A stretch of DNA of 64,000 nucleotides, taken from Datisca glomerata. Lineage: Eukaryota; Streptophyta; Magnoliopsida; Cucurbitales; Datiscaceae. The position numbers were made by a program, and so were the translations under genes. Below the pieces are notes generated by a model, which was given only the letters and a program-made list of their open reading frames with translations, did not search any database and had not been told where the DNA came from. The number at the start of each line of letters is the position of its first letter. Within the stretch, counting starts at the first letter, position 1. Shown here in pieces: positions 12,494 to 24,628 of this stretch. The DNA is taken from positions 510,219-574,218 of the forward strand of contig QANY01006295.1 of NCBI GenBank assembly GCA_003255025.1. Direction: 5' to 3'.

Positions 12494-14562
12494 CTACAAT
12501 GGGTTCCTTTGCTTTTTTGGTCTACCGGCCGAATGTCTTGTTTTAAGAGGTAGTATATGAAAAATTTGAATATCTTCCGGAACATTCCATTGACTATTAT
12601 TACCGAGAGGATGAACCAATTTCGCATATGTTACATATAGCTCGCTCTTGAAATAATACGACGAAACGTACAAGTATGGATTCAAGTGCCTATTAGCCAT
12701 TACAACTAAAGCATGCGCACAAGGTATTGCGTCTATATCCCATCTTTGATACGTACATGACTTATTGGGTATGTGTACAACAAATATTAAATCATCGTCA
12801 ACCACCTGAAATTCATGCATGTCAACAGCATTAACCTACAATAAAAAATATGTTATACGATGATCAACTACTAATAAATTTAATAAATATATCGTTCTAT
12901 ATGCGATACAAAAAATACTTACAATCATTGATTAGGAAAGACTCATTTTCTTACGTAGACGTTTTTTCTACCCATTGAGTTAGTGTCGTAATTATATAAT
13001 TAGATGCTACTCTACGCTCATGGAACCACCATTGTGTCAATTACCTTAAAAATTCAAAATAAAATATAACTGGTAAACCACAAGCATTCTCCAATATATT
13101 GTTGATGCTCTCTGATATATTTGTGGTCATGACATTATATCAATGACTAACAAAGTAAGAATGAGCCCATTTCTCATATCCAACACACTTAAGGTAAGTA
13201 CGAATTGAAGGATAAATAGATTCTAATGCACGCATATTGGCTTCAAAGTCTTCAACCATATATGCTTTTGTACATCGATAAAAAATGGGGTCAACATCTG
13301 AGTTTTTATACTTAGACTTGACATTAAATAATAGATGTTGCATACGCAGACCATGAACATCATTCAGGAACCATTTATAAATCGTCTTTGGGATACTGTT
13401 GTGTCCATCAGATATAATAACTAATTTTTTTCTATCACCAATTACTTCCTTCAATTTTTTACAAAACCATCCCTAAGATAAATCATTTTTTGAATCTACA
13501 ACAGCAAAGTCCAAAGGAAAAGTTGGATTATTATCATCTAACAATGATGTTGTTAACAACGTATCGAGATATTTGTTCTTTAGGAAAGATCCATCTACTG
13601 AAATCACTAGTCTACAATGTTGCCACTCCCATCATTCTGAATTTTTGTCACGCTACCTATAAAACACAAATACAATTAGATTTATTAATTTTGTGATTGA
13701 AAATACTGAAAAGTGATATACCTGAGTTGTTTTCTTTCAATATATAATAATATGATGGTAATCTTGCGTACGACTCTTCCGGAGTCTCTCGAAGCAAATA
13801 CAACGCATTTTCCTTTGCTTTCCATGCTTTGTAATAGCTAATAGTAACCCCATGCTTCAAACACATATGATAAATAATGCCTTTGAGTGTTGTCCGATCT
13901 CGTACATCATTCTTGTATCTACATTTAATGCATTGACTAACAATATTGGATGTCGCTTGACGATGATCACTTTGAATTATATGTAACGGACAACTGTATT
14001 TTTTAATATATTCATGAACCATCCAAAACTCACCACCTTTGTATATAGATGCCCGAACAAATCACTTACAATGATCATTAACGCAACCGACATTTATTCT
14101 TTCTCAATTTGATCTTTCAATCATGAATTCAAAATTCTCTTTCAATGCAATCATGTGCAACGCCTTTTTTAACTCATATTTATTTCTAAACAATGATTTA
14201 TTTTTAATGTCAAAAGTGCTAGGAATGTTTTCTAAATCAACCAGAGCGATAAAAATGTCATCGTCTTGAGCATCCTCACAATACATTGATATTGATTGAC
14301 TACCCTCATCAGACATGTAATTTTGCAAGTCAGTGCATTGGACTGTATTGAACTTACTACTGTCAATAATAAGTGGAAAGTTAACCCCGTTTTCATTCTT
14401 TATCAATGAAACATACCATTGAACATCTTGATCGTTTCTAATTTCAACGATAGTAGATAAAGCATTGCCAAATTGTAATTTGACAATAATTTCAAACTGA
14501 TCTCTTCCACCAACAGAATCTAAAACCATATTAATTCCTTCTGCTAGCTCAACAAACTTCAT
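12494..14562 (-). pseudogene. MuDR-type MULE transposase, broken
   Basis: Read from 14562 down. An N-terminal block (14562-14104) comes first, with KSLFRNKYELKKALHMIAL. A zinc-binding block (14022-13657) follows, with YSCPLHIIQSDHRQATSNIV and HGVTISYYKAWKAKENAL. The DDE transposase core runs from about 13620 to 13140, with VDGSFLKNKYLDTLL as the first Asp, IISDGHNSIPK as the second, and LESIYPSIRTYLKCVGYEKWA later. The C-terminal SWIM zinc finger (12820-12494) has SCTYQRWDIDAIPCAHALVV. Order and motifs match plant MuDR transposases. At least one in-frame stop sits in the core near 13473, and the blocks fall in different frames, so it is inactive as written. Confidence 0.82.
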
Positions 14563-15403
14563 ATTGACATCAACAAAAAAAGGTTTAGAACAAAAAAAAC
14601 ATAAGACTTTGCCTCATCCCATCTTCCATCATACATAACAATAGTAGAAATCTTTAGAATGGCTAGAATATATTTTAATGAAAAATATATGAAAATCGAC
14701 CCAATATATGATATGTTGTACCAGAATAAAACTATATTTATTTATAATAATAACATTTTATTATATATATTATTCTAAATAAAATATTGACATTTATTGA
14801 TCAATCAATAAATTAACTATTGTCATACAAGAAACATGCTATTGACACTATGTACATAATGATTTACTCTGGAACAAGAAAATATGTTCTGAAACATGCA
14901 TCATCCAATCTAACTAATAAAATTTCTTCAGCTCAAACATGTCATTTCAGCACTTAAAATACATATATCGAACATCTAACCAAGAAACACATACTGAATC
15001 GGACAATTACAAAATGATGATTAACGTCAAATGAGAATACATACTATAAAAAAATTATACAATATAATACTCTAATAACATGCAAACGACAAAATAACAA
15101 AACACTAACCTTCCATGAATGAACCTTGATATGAAAATAGAATATGAAGGAATATGAAGACTGAAAAAACCCAGAATTTTCTTCACAAACTTGAACACAA
15201 TAATCTTTGTGATGTTTAATGATTATGGAGAATGAATGCAATCAATGGGTGTTATGTTCCTTCAAAAGGATCTAGAAATCAATGGATGTTAATGATGTCA
15301 AAAACACACAAATGGGAGAACTCAGTTAATTATAAATTAAAACTACTCAATTTCGGGTGTTACTTTAAAAAATAGCTGCAAATCTGGATTTGAAAATCAA
15401 TCA

Positions 15404-15430
15404 GTTATGGAAAAGATAGTTTCCATAACC
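15404..15430. other. Short hairpin at the right side of the MULE region
   Basis: An inverted repeat with GTTATGGAAA and TTTCCATAAC around a short loop. It could be part of a degenerate terminal repeat. The surrounding 14563-16010 is AT-rich and otherwise holds nothing I recognise. Confidence 0.5.
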
Positions 15431-16010
15431 GAAATCACTAAAAATGAGAAATTAAATTAAAAATAAGATTTAATTTAATTCAAATTTAAAATATAATATA
15501 TTAATAATATAATAAACCAAAAATATAAAAAAATAAGGATATCTCATTCATTGATATGGCCCTACAAAATCAAATTATTGAAACTATCAAATGAAGGGTA
15601 AAATTATCAACCGGAAATCATCAACATAATTTTGATGATGTGGCGGGCAGAAATCTGCTATTTACCTAAAAAATTAAAAATCTTGTAATCCTTTAACTCA
15701 ACTTTAAAAATCTGTGTATTTGGTGCAATTACTTTTATTCATACATTATTATATACCATAAAAAATGTAACCACAATAGGGTTAAAACAATTTACGGAAA
15801 ATGAAAAAAAAAAGTCAACTTTTCAGTTTAAACTGTAAAAATGGTTGAATTTTTTTTTTTTACAAAAATGGTCGAAAATGTTCAAAATAAATATTTATTT
15901 ACGAACATTACACATGTGTAAATAAATTATTTACATTATTTAAGTCATTTTAAAAAAGATCTAGCTATTTTTACAGTTTGAACTGAAAAATTGATTGTTT
16001 TATAGTTCTC

Positions 16011-16669
16011 CCACTAGAACGAACTTAACCAAGGATTTATCAAGGACTTATTAAGGATTTATTAGAACTAGTGTGAAAAACACAAGTGAGTTTAAGGAAG
16101 GACAACGCAACCTTCCCAATCCCTGCTCATCATCATATCATGACCTTCCCTCTTCTTCTTCAATTTACTTTTATTCTTCTTTTCCACTTCTAATTTGTTC
16201 ACAATTCCGAAACGTTTGCCCGTATGTTAGTCACAGAGATTGGGATTTTACAGTTTATTATACCATGAAAAACTGAAACGAATTAATCATATGCATAAAC
16301 AACACCGAACCGAATTTAACCGTTAAACTCAATTCGATTAGGCTGAGTGATGTGTTAAAACTTCATAAACAAAATTTAAAATATAATATCCAACGTAGCT
16401 AACCCCAAACACAATCTTAAAAACATCCAAGAATAACCTAAAGTACTATAATACAATGTCAAATACACACAAAATTTCGACATATCAACAAGATGAAAAA
16501 TCATATAAAAAAACAAGAAAGTTCCCAAGAAATACATCATACGGGTATCAATTTTGTTACCTCATCAACAATCACGAACCGATGTATACCAGAAGAAGCA
16601 ATTTGGCATACGTATGTCATTGCTAATGAGTATATAATATCATTGAAAGGAGTAAGTTCGTTCTAGTGG
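16011..16669. mobile_element. CACTA-like MITE, 659 bp
   Basis: A perfect 17-bp inverted repeat bounds the element: CCACTAGAACGAACTTA at 16011-16027 and its reverse complement at 16653-16669. The ends read CACTAG, as in the CACTA superfamily. Just inside the left end, AAGGATTTAT/CAAGGACTTAT/TAAGGATTTAT is a threefold subterminal repeat, also typical of CACTA elements. No 3-bp target duplication is evident (TCC versus GAA), which weakens the family call. No coding capacity is seen. Confidence 0.6.
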
Positions 16670-16796
16670 AATTTTCTGATAGTTAAAAGAAGAAAGGTTG
16701 GTATAAAAACAAGAAATAACGATGAAATGCTAACAAATCTTCATTATAGTAACTGAGATTGTTCATTTAGAATACAGTAAGAAAAAGTGAGAATTA

Positions 16797-17012
16797 TTAA
16801 TAGGGTTCTCCATGCTTGAAGAAAAATTTACTAATTTTCTTGGCTGCCATTTTGAGTGCATGAAGAACACCAAGAAATATTCCACGTTTGATTCTTCCTC
16901 TAGCTGCAGGCAAATCAAAGAGGTTGTTTCCCATTCTTTTAGTATCTTGATGATCACCATCTGATTTAGATAAGATCTTTATGCTTCTTTTGGTAATCAT
17001 TCTCTTTTCCAT
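16797..17012 (-). CDS. Small basic 71-aa ORF, possible real gene
   Basis: Not recognised. The frame starts at an ATG (17012) after a leader that resembles a plant 5'UTR (AATTCCTTCTTCCATAGAT), with a TA-rich tract about 65-90 bp upstream. The product is Lys/Arg-rich, has no signal peptide or membrane segment, and contains the segment NLFDLPAARGRIKRGIF followed by a hydrophobic-basic tail ending KFFFKHGEPY. It lies just outside the CACTA-like element and not in any other recognised repeat. It could be a lineage-restricted small protein or a chance ORF in AT-rich DNA; residue content favours the former modestly. Confidence 0.4.
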   Translation of the reverse strand: MEKRMITKRSIKILSKSDGDHQDTKRMGNNLFDLPAARGRIKRGIFLGVLHALKMAAKKISKFFFKHGEPY

Positions 17013-17077
17013 ATCTATGGAAGAAGGAATTAATAGGAAAATATGTGTTTTAAGGCTAATAGAATATGTGCATTAAG

Positions 17078-17100
17078 TTATATATATATATATATATATA
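17078..17100. repeat. (TA)n microsatellite
   Basis: About eleven TA units, upstream (on the minus strand) of the 71-codon ORF. It may also supply a TATA-like element for that ORF. Confidence 0.85.
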
Positions 17101-18527
17101 GTAGATGAATGTTTATGAATTTTTATATGGACAGCTTTAAAGGCTTACGAAGAGTTAGATTCTATTTAATTTGTGAATAAAAAATATGATCTTTCTTGCC
17201 AATCTTTTCAAAATAAAATTTTGATATTCTATTCAAGTCAATATTTCAAAGTAATATGGTTTAGTCGAAGGAGTACTCTATATCTATATTGTATAACTTG
17301 AATAATACCCCAACGAATGTCGGATGAGGACACGATGATCAAAATAAGCTGATATATTTGATTGATTGAGTCTCCATTATCATATCTAAGAGCTCGTGGA
17401 CTTATTTTGAAATAAATCATCTGTTTACATTATGTCTGATTTTGATCAAATGTTAAACTTTGTTTAAAAAATCATGAAGATGGTATTTAAGGTTCAAATC
17501 TTGTTTCCTAGCTTGTTTCATTTAAAAAAAAAAAAGAAATACAAATATAAAGAAAGAGCTACTTTTATTATTTGCCATCAAGCTTTTCAACTGCAAAAAA
17601 AATTTTGCTTATATTCTAGCAACACGTTTTTTTATAACAAGCCAAATATATTAGTAATGAGGATAAATACAAATAAGGCAAAGCCGAAGACAAACCCAAG
17701 GCAAAGCCAACCAAACCAGCAGAGCAAAAACCAACCTTAAGGGGATTCTCAAGCAAGTGAGGAGGGAGTATGGTTTCGCAATCTATCCCTAACAATGTTA
17801 ATAATAGATCTCGAAATACTGACCATCTCTCTAATCTTACTTTAAAAATCCTAGAGTTTCTCTCAAGTCAAATATTATAGACAAAAGAATTAAAAATAAT
17901 TTTGAAAATTTAACTTTTAAGGTCTTTCTTTACAATGGTGTTAGCCAACCACTCAATATTTTGAACCCACCTTAAACAAGAGCGGGTGAGATCACAAGAT
18001 TGAAAAGGAGCATTCAAAAAATACGTTTTTTACAATGAGACTTTATATTTGCTTTATAGTAATGATATATAACACTGAAAATTATTTTATTTTATTATTA
18101 ATTTATATTTTATGGGACCATACCTAACACCATGGTAGTGATAAGCACTATATAGGATTTTTACTAGTTTTAATTTAACTTGTCACTCAGTTTAAATCTC
18201 ATTTTTTTGTCAATTACTTAGTGTCAATTTGATTGTGTCCAAATAATAGTTTTTATCATAATTTGCCTAATCACACTGCAAGTATATATTTTTCATTACG
18301 ACTTTGGATATTCAATATGGCCATCTTCAATGATCAATAATCTCAAAAGTTTAAACTATTCATTTAAGGTAAGTTTAATCATTTAATTGATTTCTTAACA
18401 TTCCGATCTACACATAATTTTATTCTTCAATGAAATCTGACTTTATTCGTAAAAAAAACTCATGGGGTCATATATCATGCCTAACATTCGAGATCGTATG
18501 AATATAAATTTGGTCATCTTATGTATA
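17101..18527. other. AT-rich spacer without recognised feature
   Basis: Contains an open frame at 17474-17740 of low-complexity, lysine-rich composition that resembles no family. No element ends or RNA genes are seen. Confidence 0.6.
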
Positions 18528-18557
18528 ACTAGTTAAATTACACGTGCGATGCACATG
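18528..18557 (-). mobile_element. Helitron-like 3' terminus (minus strand)
   Basis: Read on the minus strand, a short hairpin CATGTGCATCGCACGTG (18557-18541) is followed by TAATTTAA and then CTAG|T, the insertion context expected for a Helitron 3' end. The stem has one mismatch. The element would extend rightward in window coordinates; its 5' TC end was not located. Confidence 0.55.
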
Positions 18558-19066
18558 ATATGTATGTTTTTATTATTTTGATTGTTTCTTATACATTACT
18601 TGTTCATAATAATAAATACTTTAAAAATATATTTATTAGTAAATAAAATTAGAAAACTACAATTATAAACTTTTATGATTTTCATAACTCTTACTCACCA
18701 TAATATTTTTAATTAAGTTAGTTATGATAGAAGAACATGCTATATACATTTTTAGTTAGATTCTTTTAATATATTATTTCTTTGATCTTCACAGATAAAT
18801 GAACTAAAAATATGTTTTAATCTTTAATTGATTATTCATTGAATTTTTCTAATATACAACTTAACAACAAAATAACTTAATATATTCTCATGTCTAAAAA
18901 TAAAAAATAAAAAATTTGCTCAAGAGATACATTATTTTGACATATAAGAAAAGAAGAAAATTACCATTAATGGCTCACCATTAATAGATTCAAGGGTAAT
19001 TTTTGAAATTATAAAATAGATAAAATGGTCCAAAAATGATTCTCCTTCTTATCCCACTTTTAATAT

Positions 19067-19097
19067 ACTAGCATAAGAAGCACGTGCGTTGCACATG
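19067..19097 (-). mobile_element. Second Helitron-like 3' terminus (minus strand)
   Basis: On the minus strand, a hairpin CATGTGCAACGCACGTG (19097-19081) is followed by CTTCTTATG and CTAG|T. The same hairpin class lies 540 bp from the preceding terminus in the same orientation, suggesting either nested insertions or a related pair. Confidence 0.58.
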
Positions 19098-20296
19098 TTA
19101 AAAAGATTATATACGAAATTTGATGTAAAAATATTAAGTCTCAAAATATGAATATATTAAAATATGTCTTTTGAGTAAGAATGCTCATCTAAATCGATTA
19201 GTTATATGAACAATGTTAAAATTTTATTATAAATAGAAAAGTTGTATTGAGATATTGTATTGTATATTCAATAAAACTAAAATATCACAATAATTATTCT
19301 TCAATACATAATTGTTCAACAAACCACTTATTTTGATAGGTCCCGTGAATAGTGAGTGACAATGGGCTCCTCCTTAGTCATTTGTTCATGCTTAGTCAAC
19401 TTTCTCTTTAAACCTTTTATTTTGCATACATCAAAGTTCAAAATTAGGGGGAAAACAAATAACATATCAAGAACTTTAACAATAACTTATACTTCAAATG
19501 CAAGCATGAGCTCATTCGAACCCAGTTCTATATTTCCTATGGAATAACTAGATATTGAAATCAAATAAATCTTAAAAAAACAAAAAGGAAAAATCCAAAT
19601 ATTGAGAGGCTTATAGAAAAGAAAATTGAAAAATAGTTGTGAAGCTGTAAAACAATACATAAAGGGTTTGGCAAGTTGGGTATAAAAAAAAAAGATAATT
19701 CTACTTATTACTTGGCCCCTTTTCTCCATCTACACTCTAACCTAGATAATTAAAACTACAACTAAAGAGTATTGCTAATTAACATGCAATTTTCAATCCA
19801 GATAGAATGAATGCTACAATTTATAATGTGCTATTTAAAGTATGATAGCTTCGAAATTAAATGAGTACAATAAAAAGATAATTCATGCATGATGCATCAC
19901 AACAATTAATTAATAAGGACAAGTTTAAATCCACCACATTCACACTCATAATTCCCAAACCCGAATTAGTAATCAAATTTTGTTTTTTTTCATACTAAGA
20001 GAATGGATGAATGAAATGCATTGATATTGTAAACACATCCTTCAAGAAAAACCATAAATTCACATATATTGATACATTTACTAATCATTCAATTCTTTAT
20101 TTCATTGAACGGATTTATGCTATTATATTAAGACTTTCTTTATCGTGGATAGGTTAGAAAATTAAACAACCAATAAGAACTCACCATGAATTTTTTTCAT
20201 GAACATATTTAGAATACACAAAATGTGCAAAGGGTTAAAAAAGGAATTCAAAAATTTATCCTCCTAAGCTTCTTTTAAAAATATTAGTAAAAATGT

Positions 20297-20323
20297 ATGT
20301 GCGTTACACGTGATAAGTCTAGT
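20297..20323 (+). mobile_element. Third Helitron-like 3' terminus (plus strand)
   Basis: ATGTGCGTTACACGTG forms an imperfect hairpin and is followed by ATAAGT and CTAG|T. Orientation is opposite to the other two. The stretch from 19098 to 20296 is AT-rich and has no coding capacity; it may be the body of one of these elements. Confidence 0.5.
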
Positions 20324-20529
20324 TTTTATTCATTCACTAAATAAGAAAATAATAAGCATACTTATTTTTATTCGTTGCTATAAAATAAGAGATAGTATAC
20401 TGATTTTTAATATTTATACATTTAAATTTATACTAGACATTGAATAAAATGAGAGTCTTGAAATTATACTATATAGTATTACTTTTTAATATTATAGAAA
20501 ATGAATTTACTCAATCAATTCGTCATATT

Positions 20530-20817
20530 CCTAAGAATTATTATATTATTAATAGAATTAGATAAGTTACATCAGATTCTATATAACTAATTGAATGTCT
20601 ATAAATAGAGGTTAAATGTAACTCCAAAGGGAATCTCAACACACACAAGAAACAAGCACAACATGTAGCTTGCATTTCCCGTAATTTTTCTTCCTTTTAA
20701 AGGGTTTCCACGTAAATCATTGTATTTATCACTCTTTTTTATTTACTCTTCATTTTCCCATTATAATGTAGAAAATTCACAATTAATTTTTCAAATCGTG
20801 AATTTTTTTCCTTTACA
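20530..20817 (+). repeat. LTR (left copy) of a non-coding LTR element
   Basis: This segment matches, in inverse orientation, 25744-26070. Shared landmarks are TTAGATAAGTTACATCAGAT, a TATA-like CTATAAATA, CAAGAAACAAGCACAAC, TTTCCACG(T/C)AAATCATT and a terminal CTTTACA. It ends in CA, and a non-repeated TTTGGTACTTTCATTGAGAG follows immediately, as expected where an LTR meets the internal region. The 5' limit is uncertain. Confidence 0.68.
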
Positions 20818-21122
20818 TTTGGTACTTTCATTGAGAGTGAATCAACGCTGAAAATTCTTATCTCTACTTACTTTTTTAACACAGAACTTTTGAGATATGA
20901 AAAATCAAATTCTCCAAAATGAAATCAATTTTATTGCTGCCCTCAAGACAAAGAATACGTCCGAGAAACGAGATTTGAAGATAAGAAACAACTTTGAAGA
21001 ATATGGAAGTTGGGGCAACAAAGTCTCGGTGATGACGTTGCAGAAAGATACAAAACTTTAAGAATGAGAAGAAAAACAATTCAGGATATTGACTGTGGGC
21101 AAGCAACTGAAACATAAACAAC

Positions 21123-21250
21123 ATGGAAACAGAAATGGAACGGCATAGCAACGGAAACGGAAAAGACATGGCAACGGGAACGAAAACAGCAACGAGTAAG
21201 GAAACGGATACTAGGACGGGTATGAAACTGTTAACGGGAGTAGGAACGAA
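21123..21250. repeat. Degenerate (ACGGAA)n purine-rich repeat
   Basis: Runs of AACGGAAACGG-like hexamers. The repeat itself explains the open frame at 21123-21341, whose Thr/Lys/Gly-rich product is not a recognisable protein. Confidence 0.7.
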
Positions 21251-22944
21251 AATAAAAAAATTGATAAACTCGTTCCTTGCATATTTGATTAACGTTATTA
21301 TTGGCCTATTACTTTTATGCCATTATTATTTTCTAGAATGAAAAAAAAATGAAAAGATCGTAGAAAGAGTTTGTTAAATGAATATGATGTATGATAAATA
21401 AAATTTTGAATTTTGAAAAATCTTATCTGAAACTTATTTTGATAAGATTATCTTGCATTTGAATTCTAATTCAAATTTTAAATTTTAAATTATATTCCAA
21501 ATTTTGATTTTCGAAACATCTTATCTAAAACTTGTTATGATAAGATTATTTAAATTTTCAATTTTAAATCAAATCAAATTTTAGATTCTAATACACATTT
21601 TGAATTCAAACTTATCTCAAGCTAAAAAAATCCTTTCACAGTTGATGAACGGAAAAATAAACTTGATCTGTGTATTTTTGAACATTTTCTTTTTCATTTT
21701 CTATATGCAAAAGTGTAGGAAGATAAAAGATGCACAAGCGACAAAACGTAAGCGACCAAATTACAAAGTAATTCTGCAACAGAAATGCGTGAAGAATGGA
21801 TGCAGACCGTAACTGGAAAACAGAAGGCTCCAAATTAGTTGGGTCTTTATGAAAGAAAATATAAGCCACTACCAAAATGGAAGATCTTCTTAACAGATGG
21901 CCTTTGACGTACAAACTATTACCTATAAATCAAATTTGGTTATTAAACTGTACTGAACAGAAAAGAGCTCCATAGAAAATCATATTCTGTTTGAAAGATA
22001 AAGAAGTTAGCCTTTGAGAATTTTGCGGAACTCAATTTGGAGCCCCAAGGTAAAAGTTTGTGTAGTTCCATACATGCTGTTATGGAAAGTAAACCTATTC
22101 AGGTCATTTAATTTTAATTTTCAAAGTGTATTCATTAAAAAATTATTACATGACAAATTATATATAATTATAAAGGTATGGTTGTCTACTTCTTAAAGAA
22201 TTTTGCAGAACTCGATTTGGAACTCTCGAACAAAAGCTATGGTGATTTTCATGAAAACTATTCAGAAACAAAGATTATGCAAAATACTGAAATTCAAAAA
22301 TTATACTGTATCAATTGAGAACCAATTATATAGCGATTCATATATTATTACAAATATATGAAAGTCTACTTCTTAGAAAATTTTACGAATTTATTTTGGA
22401 GCTTACGATAAAAAGTTATGGTAATTTTTGTGAAAGTCATTCGAGAAGAAGATTGTGCAGAACAGTTAGCTTAAACTTCACCAACAGAAGAAGAGTTATA
22501 TGACAAATCATACATCGCTACAAAACTATGGAAGTCAACTTGTTGAAAATCCTTATGAAGTGAGATTCTGAGCCTCCTAGAGAAAGTTACTGCATATTAT
22601 GTACAGACTGCTCAAAAGCAAATCTGACCAGAATTACAAGACAACAAATATTTGGATTTTGAAATGCCAATGCTCATCACAACAAACCATGAATACAATT
22701 CAAGGACGTCACTCAATAATTATTTCAAACAAAAGAATCGCTTTTGAAAATGGACATGGGGGATCAAACTCAAGAACCCTATGATGAAATTATGAAATGG
22801 TATACTCGTTCCCTACTCATTCTATTATGATATTATATATGGTGTTTTTGTTCGACATCCTTGTCACATATTTTTGTGTACGAGAAAAAGAAAATGAAAA
22901 GAAAATCAGAGAACCTCTAGCATGGACCCCCATAGAAAATCATA

Positions 22945-23226
22945 GGGCCCCTAAGCTTTCAAAGCTTAAGTCCTTGGGAGTATCTACATACACCGTTCTC
23001 AGAAAGAAAAGGGTCCATGAGCTTGAAAAAAGTTAAGTCCATGAAGATTATTGTCTACGCGCATCGTCTTTAGAAGGAAACGGGCCCCTGAACTTGAAAA
23101 AGCTTAAGTCCATAGAGATTGTTGTCTACGGGCATCGTCTTCAGAAGGAAATCATAGGGCCCCTGAGCGTTGTAAAAACATTAAGTCTTTAGGAGTGTCT
23201 ATGGATATCGTTCTTAAAAGAAAATA
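22945..23226 (+). repeat. Tandem array, four units of 66-75 bp
   Basis: Units start at 22945, 23011, 23082 and 23157. Each begins GGGCCCCTGAGCTT-like and carries CTTAAGTCC, GTCTACGGGCATCGT and a closing AGAAGGAAA. The units are diverged. Confidence 0.8.
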
Positions 23227-23424
23227 AAAAATGTCAAAACGGAACTTGTCCGACTTATAGATCGGAGAACTGCTCAAAAGTTGACACTGGATACAACTAA
23301 AAAAAGCAAAGATACTCTTTGAAGACAAATAAGCGGGCCTGTTCTAAAAAGGCAACTAAAATAGTTACTCATAGAGGTTGAGATGTGAACGACAAGCTTG
23401 CAAAAAAAATCAGAAAGAAAATAA

Positions 23425-23668
23425 GGGCCTAAGTTCATGGGAGAGGGCAGTTCATAAGTCTTTCTCTTAGAATGAAAACATGACCATAGTTCTTTATTTG
23501 AGCCTAAGTCATTGGGAGCGGGCAATTCATAAGTCCTCTCAGAATGAACAAAATGAACACTGGGCTATGTTTCTTTATTTGAATCTAAGTCTTTGGGAAC
23601 GGGTAGTTCGTAAGTCCTTATCTCAAAATGAAAATGAGGCTATGGTTCTTTATTTGGGCTCAAGTCAA
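23425..23668 (+). repeat. Tandem array, three units of about 75-81 bp
   Basis: Units start near 23425, 23500 and 23581, with a partial fourth at 23657. Landmarks are GCCTAAGTCATTGGGAGCGGG, AGTTCATAAGTCC and GGTTCTTTATTTG. Distinct from the array at 22945. Confidence 0.78.
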
Positions 23669-23800
23669 AATTTTACTGTCTTTGAAGAAAGAATGAAATA
23701 CAACAAAAAGGGAGTTCAATAGAAGAAAAATTAGACAAAAAAGTGATTCTTATTGATTGAAGTAGAAGTACAATATGAGAGAAGGAAAAAGAAAATAAAG

Positions 23801-24120
23801 AAATGGGAGAAACTTTATCAATGAGCTCGTTGTGAAGAAAACAGGAGAAATTCTCCAATGAGCCCGTAGCAAAGGAAACGGAAGAAACTCTACCGATGAT
23901 TACAGGGCATCAAACCCCTGCGATGAAATTATGAAATGGTACATTTACTCCTTACTCATTTCAATAAATTTTTATATTATTGTTCTTGTGTTCTTGTACA
24001 ACATTCTTGTCACATATCTTAATGTACAAGAGAAGAAAAAGAAAAACGAGGAAGCGGGAGAAACTCTATCAATGAGCCCGTAGCGAAGTAAACTGGGGAA
24101 ACTCTTCAATCAGTAGCCGT
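23801..24120 (+). repeat. Short repeats with GGAGAAACTC...CCCGTAGCGAAG landmarks
   Basis: About three diverged copies of a roughly 50-bp unit (ATGAGCCCGTAGC followed by GGAAAC and GAAACTCT) at 23801-23900 and 24054-24120, separated by one copy of the dispersed direct repeat. Confidence 0.6.
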
Positions 24121-24628
24121 TCTCAAAAGAAAACTAGAAGTCATTTTCAAACAAACCAATCCCTATGAACGGAAGAAGTGACAGTGGAAAAGGAGCTACG
24201 CAGAAAAAGAAGAGAGGAAATTTGCTAAATCTTGAGGAAAGAAAAATTAAAAAAAGATATAAAAGACTATGGTTGCATCGGCGGCAACATATTCAACAGA
24301 AGGGTTGGTAGCAACACCCTCAACGGGAAGATTGACAACGGCCTGTCAAATGAATGTTTGAAAAATTGTGTCGCGTGTTCCCAAGAAATACTTGTAAATA
24401 GGAATGGGAAGACGTAACAGTAAATGAAATAGAAGTAATCATCACTGATAGCAAACAGACAAAAAGTTACTCATGAGAATGGGAAGGCACAATGGTGACA
24501 AGAAAAAAATGAGAAACGCCACTAACAGCAGAGAGTCGAAACTTTCCTAGAAAACTACATTGCATATTTTCAAGAAGCGCGTGAGAACAGAAAGAAGTAG
24601 ACGTAATGTTAGAATAAGAAAAGATAAT

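Larger units (their letters stand above)
8434..15430. mobile_element. Decayed Mutator-like (MULE) region, approximate limits
   Basis: The region holds a plus-strand DUF1985-like gene and a minus-strand MuDR-type transposase pseudogene that converge near 11.6-12.5 kb. MULEs that carry a DUF1985/Ulp1-type gene beside their transposase are known in plants, including cucurbits. Limits are tentative. The left side at 8434 has CGGTTATAGAAAA, and the right side (reverse complement of 15404-15430) has CGGTTATGGAAAC, a weak inverted match. No convincing terminal repeats or 9-bp duplication were found, so the true ends may lie outside these positions. Confidence 0.5.
22783..24040 (+). repeat. Dispersed direct repeat inside the non-coding LTR element
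   Basis: GATGAAATTATGAAATGG occurs at 22783-22800 and 23922-23939. Similarity continues for roughly 110 bp downstream of both (CTTACTCATT-like, then CATCCTTGTCACATAT / CATTCTTGTCACATAT). The copies are 1,139 bp apart and bracket two of the tandem arrays. Confidence 0.65.

Noticed and set aside
21123..21341. Thr/Lys/Gly-rich ORF
   Set aside because: Produced by a degenerate ACGGAA repeat.
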